Assembly: GCA_030154105.1 (NCBI GenBank) | Contig: JASKKP010000022.1 | Span: 1 to 34,414 of the forward strand | Length of the DNA: 34,414 nt | From: Bacillota bacterium | GTDB lineage: Bacteria; Bacillota; DTU030; DUMP01 | Reading direction: 5' to 3' | In this document: one piece after another, positions 31,280-34,414 of the stretch | Numbering within the stretch: the first letter of the stretch is position 1 | How the letters are laid out: each line of letters begins with the position of its first letter | Notes under the pieces: generated by a model | The model's database searches: none | What the model was told of the DNA's origin: nothing | What the model saw: only the letters and a program-made list of their open reading frames with translations | Program-made: the position numbers and the translations under genes

Positions 31280-33961
31280 ATGTTCGACGCTTTCTTGCGG
31301 GAGTTCAGGGCCGCAAACGGCTGGCAACTGGTGCACACGCTCACCAGGCCGGCTCGGCCGCAGAGGTTCTTTGACGCGGACGAACTCGACCTGTCTGGGC
31401 CGTCGCGGAGATATCTAGGGGCCTGCTATCCCGACGGGCTCTACCTTCACCAACTAGAAGCCATACGGCACCATCTTCAGGGTCGCGACGTGGGGCTAAC
31501 TACCGGAACGGGCTCGGGGAAGAGTCTGCCGTTCTACGTGGCCGCGATCGAGGCCCTCGTGCGCGACCCCGGGGCACGGGTGCTGGCCATGTATCCGTTG
31601 AAGGCTCTGGCACGGGAGCAGGAACAGCGCTGGGCCTACGCCCTGGCCAAGGCTGGGTTTCCGTGGCATGGGGTGGTACGCCTGGACGGCGACGTGCCCG
31701 TTAGCAGGCGTGCTGGTTTGCTGCAGAAGGCGGCCGTGGTGGTAACTACGCCCGACATCGTCCATGCCTGGTTGCTACCCAGCGTTGGGGACAGTACGGT
31801 GTGGAGGTTCGTTACGCGCCTACGGGTTGTGGTCGTGGATGAGGTTCACGTTTACACAGGTGTTTTCGGGTCCAACGCGGCCTTTCTCTTCCGACGTCTG
31901 GAGCATCTGATGGCCCTCGCAGGCCAGAGGACCGCCTACGTGGCGGCTTCAGCCACCATCAGGGATGCCGCCGGGCACCTCCGGGCTCTGTGCGGCCGGG
32001 ACTTTCACATCGTGGACGAGAACCACGACACCTCCGGGCAGCAGGAACTGAAGGTTTACCTGGTCAACCCACCGGACTCTAAGGACATCCTGACATCCGT
32101 TTCCGGATTCTTACAGACGATGGCTTCCAGGACTCCTTTGCGGTTCATTACGTTTGTCGACAGCCGGAAACAGACCGAGCTCATGGCCACGATCATAGCC
32201 CGATCCCAGCAGAAGGCAGCCGAGGTCGGAGGCGAGGAGCCGCTGCCGGGGTTCGAGCACCTGCGGAAGCTGGACGTTTTGCCTTACCGGGCAGGCTTCG
32301 AGGAACACGACCGGGCCGTGATTCAGGACCGCCTCGCCTCCGGTACGCTAAGAGGCGTGGTGGCCACGAGCGCCCTGGAGCTGGGCATAGACATTCCTCA
32401 TCTGGACGTAGGAGTGCTGGTAGGTGTTCCCCGTTCGGGGACGAGCTTGATGCAACGCATCGGTCGTGTGGGACGCCAGGTACCCGGCGCGGTGGTGATC
32501 GTCAACAACGGCGACGTGTACAGCGAGGCCATGTTCAGGAAACCCGCGGAATTGTTCGAGCGTCCTTTGGCCGAGGGAGCCCTTTATCTGGAAAACCCGC
32601 GGATTCAGTACATCCATGCCATGTGCCTGGCGCGTCCCGGAGGGGAGCACGACCGCGCGCTGGCGCGGGTCGGTGCCTCGCCAGAAGGGCCCTTCTCTAG
32701 CCCCGTGTCGTGGCCGCCGGGCTTCATGGAACTCTGCGCACGGGAACGAGCGGGCGAGATACCGCCGGACCTCCAGAGCATGAAGATGGAGGCGGGAGAT
32801 GCGCCGCACCACACCTATCCTCTGCGCGACGTGGAAAGCCAGTTCAACGTGGAGTACCGGCACGGGCCGGAACTCTGCGCGCTGGGTTCGCTTTCCTTCG
32901 GCCAGGTGCTTCGCGAAGCCTACCCAGGGGCAGTGTATTATTACACCACGGTGCCCTACCGGGTCTATCAGGTCCTGGTAAGGGGGCGCACGGTCAGGGT
33001 CCGTCGGGAGCGCTACTACACCACCAAGCCGCAGATGCTGCCGACGCAGGTTTTTCCCAACCTGTCGCCGGGCAACGTATACCGAGGTGTCCGCCAGGGG
33101 GAACTTTTCCTGGCGGAGACCAACCTGCAGATCAGAGAGGCGGTCTGCGGCTATAAGGAGCGGCGAGGTCCCACCGAGATCAGCGAAAAATACCCCCTTG
33201 AACCGACCGACACCGGCATAAGTTATCCCCATGAACTGTTCACCCGGAATTATTTCACCACCGGAGTGATCGTGGTTCACCCGGGGCTTTTGCGCAGCGG
33301 AGTGGCCTACAACCGCCTGGCAGAACTGCTCTACGAATGCTTTCTGATAGAAATACCTTTTGAACGTCAGGACATCAACTGGGCCGCCGGTCGGCTGAAG
33401 GTAGCCCGGGGACCATTTCAGGAAGGGACCGTATTCATCGCCGTTTTTGATCAGACCTACGGCAGCCTGCGCCTTTCTGGGCGTCTGATGGACTCTGGGG
33501 TAATGCGGAAGGTCCTCCTGCGGGCGATGGATCTGAGCCGGGCCGGGACTCTAGTAGACCTGAACAACGAAACGATGGCATGTCTGAACGAAATGCTTCT
33601 CGATACGGCGCAGTCGGTGAGGGACATTACGGTGGAAATCACGGGCTTCGAGGAGGCCACCGTAGGCAGCGGGGTCGGGACGGAGGACCGTTTGGTACGG
33701 ATCATTCTCCCCGGCAGCGCGGGACTCGACCGCATGAAGGACAACGAAGAGTTTTACGTGGAGGGGGTCTTTTTCAGTCCCCGCGACGGGTTGCGGTACC
33801 GCGGGCGGCACCCCTCGGACACCGAGGCCACGGTGAAGGTTACGATTCCAGTACAGAACCTGGTGCCGGTGCCCGGGGAGAGCAGGCTGGGATGGTACGA
33901 CCTGGAGACGGGAGAAATCGTTGGCCACGAGGACCGACTGGGCGGCGGTGAACGAGGATGA
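31280..33961 (+). CDS. YprA/MrfA-like superfamily 2 DEVH helicase
   Basis: From ATG 31280 (GAGGAAGGG upstream) the product is 893 aa. The core has Walker A TTGTGSGKSLPFY (GTGSGKS, residues 76-82), PLKALAREQEQRW, motif II DEVH (187-190, VVDEVHVYTGVFGSNAAF), motif III AASATI, and a second RecA domain with ATSALELGIDIPHLD and motif VI QRIGRVGRQ. The region beyond (EAYPGAVYYYTTVPYRVYQV) resembles that of YprA/MrfA and DrmA-type helicases, which carry DUF1998. The C-terminal ~250 residues may be a reduced DUF1998, but the usual zinc-binding cysteine cluster is absent. MrfA acts in DNA repair and relatives act in phage defence; which applies here is open. The frame is fully intact amid decayed neighbours. 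Confidence 0.82.
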   Translation: MFDAFLREFRAANGWQLVHTLTRPARPQRFFDADELDLSGPSRRYLGACYPDGLYLHQLEAIRHHLQGRDVGLTTGTGSGKSLPFYVAAIEALVRDPGARVLAMYPLKALAREQEQRWAYALAKAGFPWHGVVRLDGDVPVSRRAGLLQKAAVVVTTPDIVHAWLLPSVGDSTVWRFVTRLRVVVVDEVHVYTGVFGSNAAFLFRRLEHLMALAGQRTAYVAASATIRDAAGHLRALCGRDFHIVDENHDTSGQQELKVYLVNPPDSKDILTSVSGFLQTMASRTPLRFITFVDSRKQTELMATIIARSQQKAAEVGGEEPLPGFEHLRKLDVLPYRAGFEEHDRAVIQDRLASGTLRGVVATSALELGIDIPHLDVGVLVGVPRSGTSLMQRIGRVGRQVPGAVVIVNNGDVYSEAMFRKPAELFERPLAEGALYLENPRIQYIHAMCLARPGGEHDRALARVGASPEGPFSSPVSWPPGFMELCARERAGEIPPDLQSMKMEAGDAPHHTYPLRDVESQFNVEYRHGPELCALGSLSFGQVLREAYPGAVYYYTTVPYRVYQVLVRGRTVRVRRERYYTTKPQMLPTQVFPNLSPGNVYRGVRQGELFLAETNLQIREAVCGYKERRGPTEISEKYPLEPTDTGISYPHELFTRNYFTTGVIVVHPGLLRSGVAYNRLAELLYECFLIEIPFERQDINWAAGRLKVARGPFQEGTVFIAVFDQTYGSLRLSGRLMDSGVMRKVLLRAMDLSRAGTLVDLNNETMACLNEMLLDTAQSVRDITVEITGFEEATVGSGVGTEDRLVRIILPGSAGLDRMKDNEEFYVEGVFFSPRDGLRYRGRHPSDTEATVKVTIPVQNLVPVPGESRLGWYDLETGEIVGHEDRLGGGERG

Positions 33962-34254
33962 CTGGTGCCTTGTGGCGGCTCCACCGAATTGCTTCCCCAG
34001 CTGGTTACGCGAACTTGTCACAAGTCGCAGGACTACGCCAAAACGCCTATCTATGGGCACTAACAGCTACTGCAGCTAGCTCGCCTACAACAGTAGAAGG
34101 AAACCCCCAAAGTGGCAAATAGACTGTGTATCGTATCATGCGCAAACTATACGCTGAAGACCACGAAGTCCCCAGGCGGGCAAGCGGCCTCACTTCCAAA
34201 GGAAAGCTAGTCTTTGCAGAGCGAGGAGTAAAGTTCGCCAAATCAGGCTTCTAA
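33958..34254 (+). pseudogene. Winged-helix-like small gene interrupted by an in-frame TAG
   Basis: The ATG overlaps the helicase stop as ATGA, suggesting translational coupling. The first 54 codons (MTGALWRLHRIASPAGYANL, then SQVAGLRQNAYLWALTATA) end in TAG at 34120-34122. The same frame continues with TVYRIMRKLYAEDHEVPRRA, SGLTSKGKLVFAERGVKFAK and ends in TAA at 34252-34254. The second part looks like the recognition helix and wing of a winged-helix DNA-binding protein (TVYRIMRKL; LTSKGKLVFAERG). The whole would be a ~97-residue regulator. I read it as a recent nonsense mutation, a sequencing error or, least likely, readthrough. A 54-aa protein ending at the TAG is the literal alternative. 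Confidence 0.45.
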
Positions 34255-34273
34255 TCAGGTTTCGTCGAGCCAG

Positions 34274-34414
34274 TTGCCGTCTGAATCGCTAGGCGATTTA
34301 GCGCGGCTGCGTCTTGCTCTTGAGCATCTACCGGACGAAAAGCTGATGGTGCAGCTAGAACGGGAACGTAGCAAAGGGCGAGATGAGTACCCCGTACGTG
34401 CCATGTGGAATTCC
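34274..34414 (+). CDS. N-terminal part of an IS transposase (3' end outside window)
   Basis: The frame is open from 34232 to the window end. It contains LARLRLALEHLPDEKLMVQL, ERERSKGRDEYPVRAMWNS. The GRDxYPVxAMWNS stretch is familiar to me from the N-terminal (DUF772-like) region of IS1182/IS5-related transposases in clostridia. The start is uncertain: TTG 34274 is the only in-frame candidate with reasonable length, and no good ribosome-binding site is seen, so the 5' end may be damaged. No catalytic residues fall within the window. It marks the right side of the accessory region. Confidence 0.6.
   Translation, partial: MPSESLGDLARLRLALEHLPDEKLMVQLERERSKGRDEYPVRAMWNS

Noticed and set aside
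32348..33280. Minus-strand open frame of 310 codons within the helicase gene
   Set aside because: It is antisense to an intact helicase with all motifs, and its composition is that of a shadow frame.

Overview
The window reads as chromosomal DNA from a GC-rich, anaerobic, S-layer-bearing Firmicute of the Moorella/Desulfotomaculum kind. This is an inference from strong Shine-Dalgarno sites (AGGAGG type), SLH-domain proteins, a DegS/DegU-type two-component pair, a HydG-type radical SAM maturase and 2-hydroxyacyl-CoA dehydratase-type enzymes. No rRNA or other decisive marker is present.

Region 1 (1-10509, + strand) is the distal part of a Tad/Flp pilus operon: prepilin peptidase, TadE, a TadG-like protein, CpaB, a TadZ/CpaE ATPase with an intact receiver domain, TadA, TadB, TadC and a DUF192 protein. 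It is followed in the same direction by a membrane Cache/HAMP protein without a kinase, a soluble DegS-like kinase and a LuxR-type response regulator. Spacing is tight almost throughout, so pilus assembly and this sensory set are probably co-transcribed or co-regulated. The Flp pilin gene itself is not in the window.

Region 2 (10474-14202, - strand) holds a more AT-rich membrane-anchored hypothetical protein, a decayed gene, a HydG-type maturase with an unusual C-terminal cysteine motif and an overlapping 102-aa companion, and a small nitroreductase. Strong hairpins lie beyond the 102-aa gene and the nitroreductase gene.

Region 3 (14421-24331, + strand) is a three-gene cell-surface operon: a 1905-aa secreted protein of about sixteen IPT/TIG repeats plus a fibronectin III domain, then two SLH-domain proteins (868 and 521 aa) that could tie it to the cell wall.

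Region 4 (24335-29145, - strand) is a compact five-gene operon: a FetA/FetB-type ABC transporter followed by two different HgdB-like iron-sulfur subunits and their ATP-dependent activator. The reductase substrate is not apparent.

Region 5 (29405-34414) starts with tRNA-Val(UAC), its promoter and its terminator. A much-deleted group II intron begins directly behind the terminator. Next come about 630 bp of mostly non-coding DNA, an intact YprA/MrfA-like DEVH helicase, a short winged-helix-like gene interrupted by an in-frame TAG, and the start of an IS transposase cut off by the window end. This looks like an accessory island at a tRNA gene.

The best candidates for undescribed biology are the variant HydG with its companion, the transporter plus two-subunit reductase operon, and the helicase at the tRNA island.
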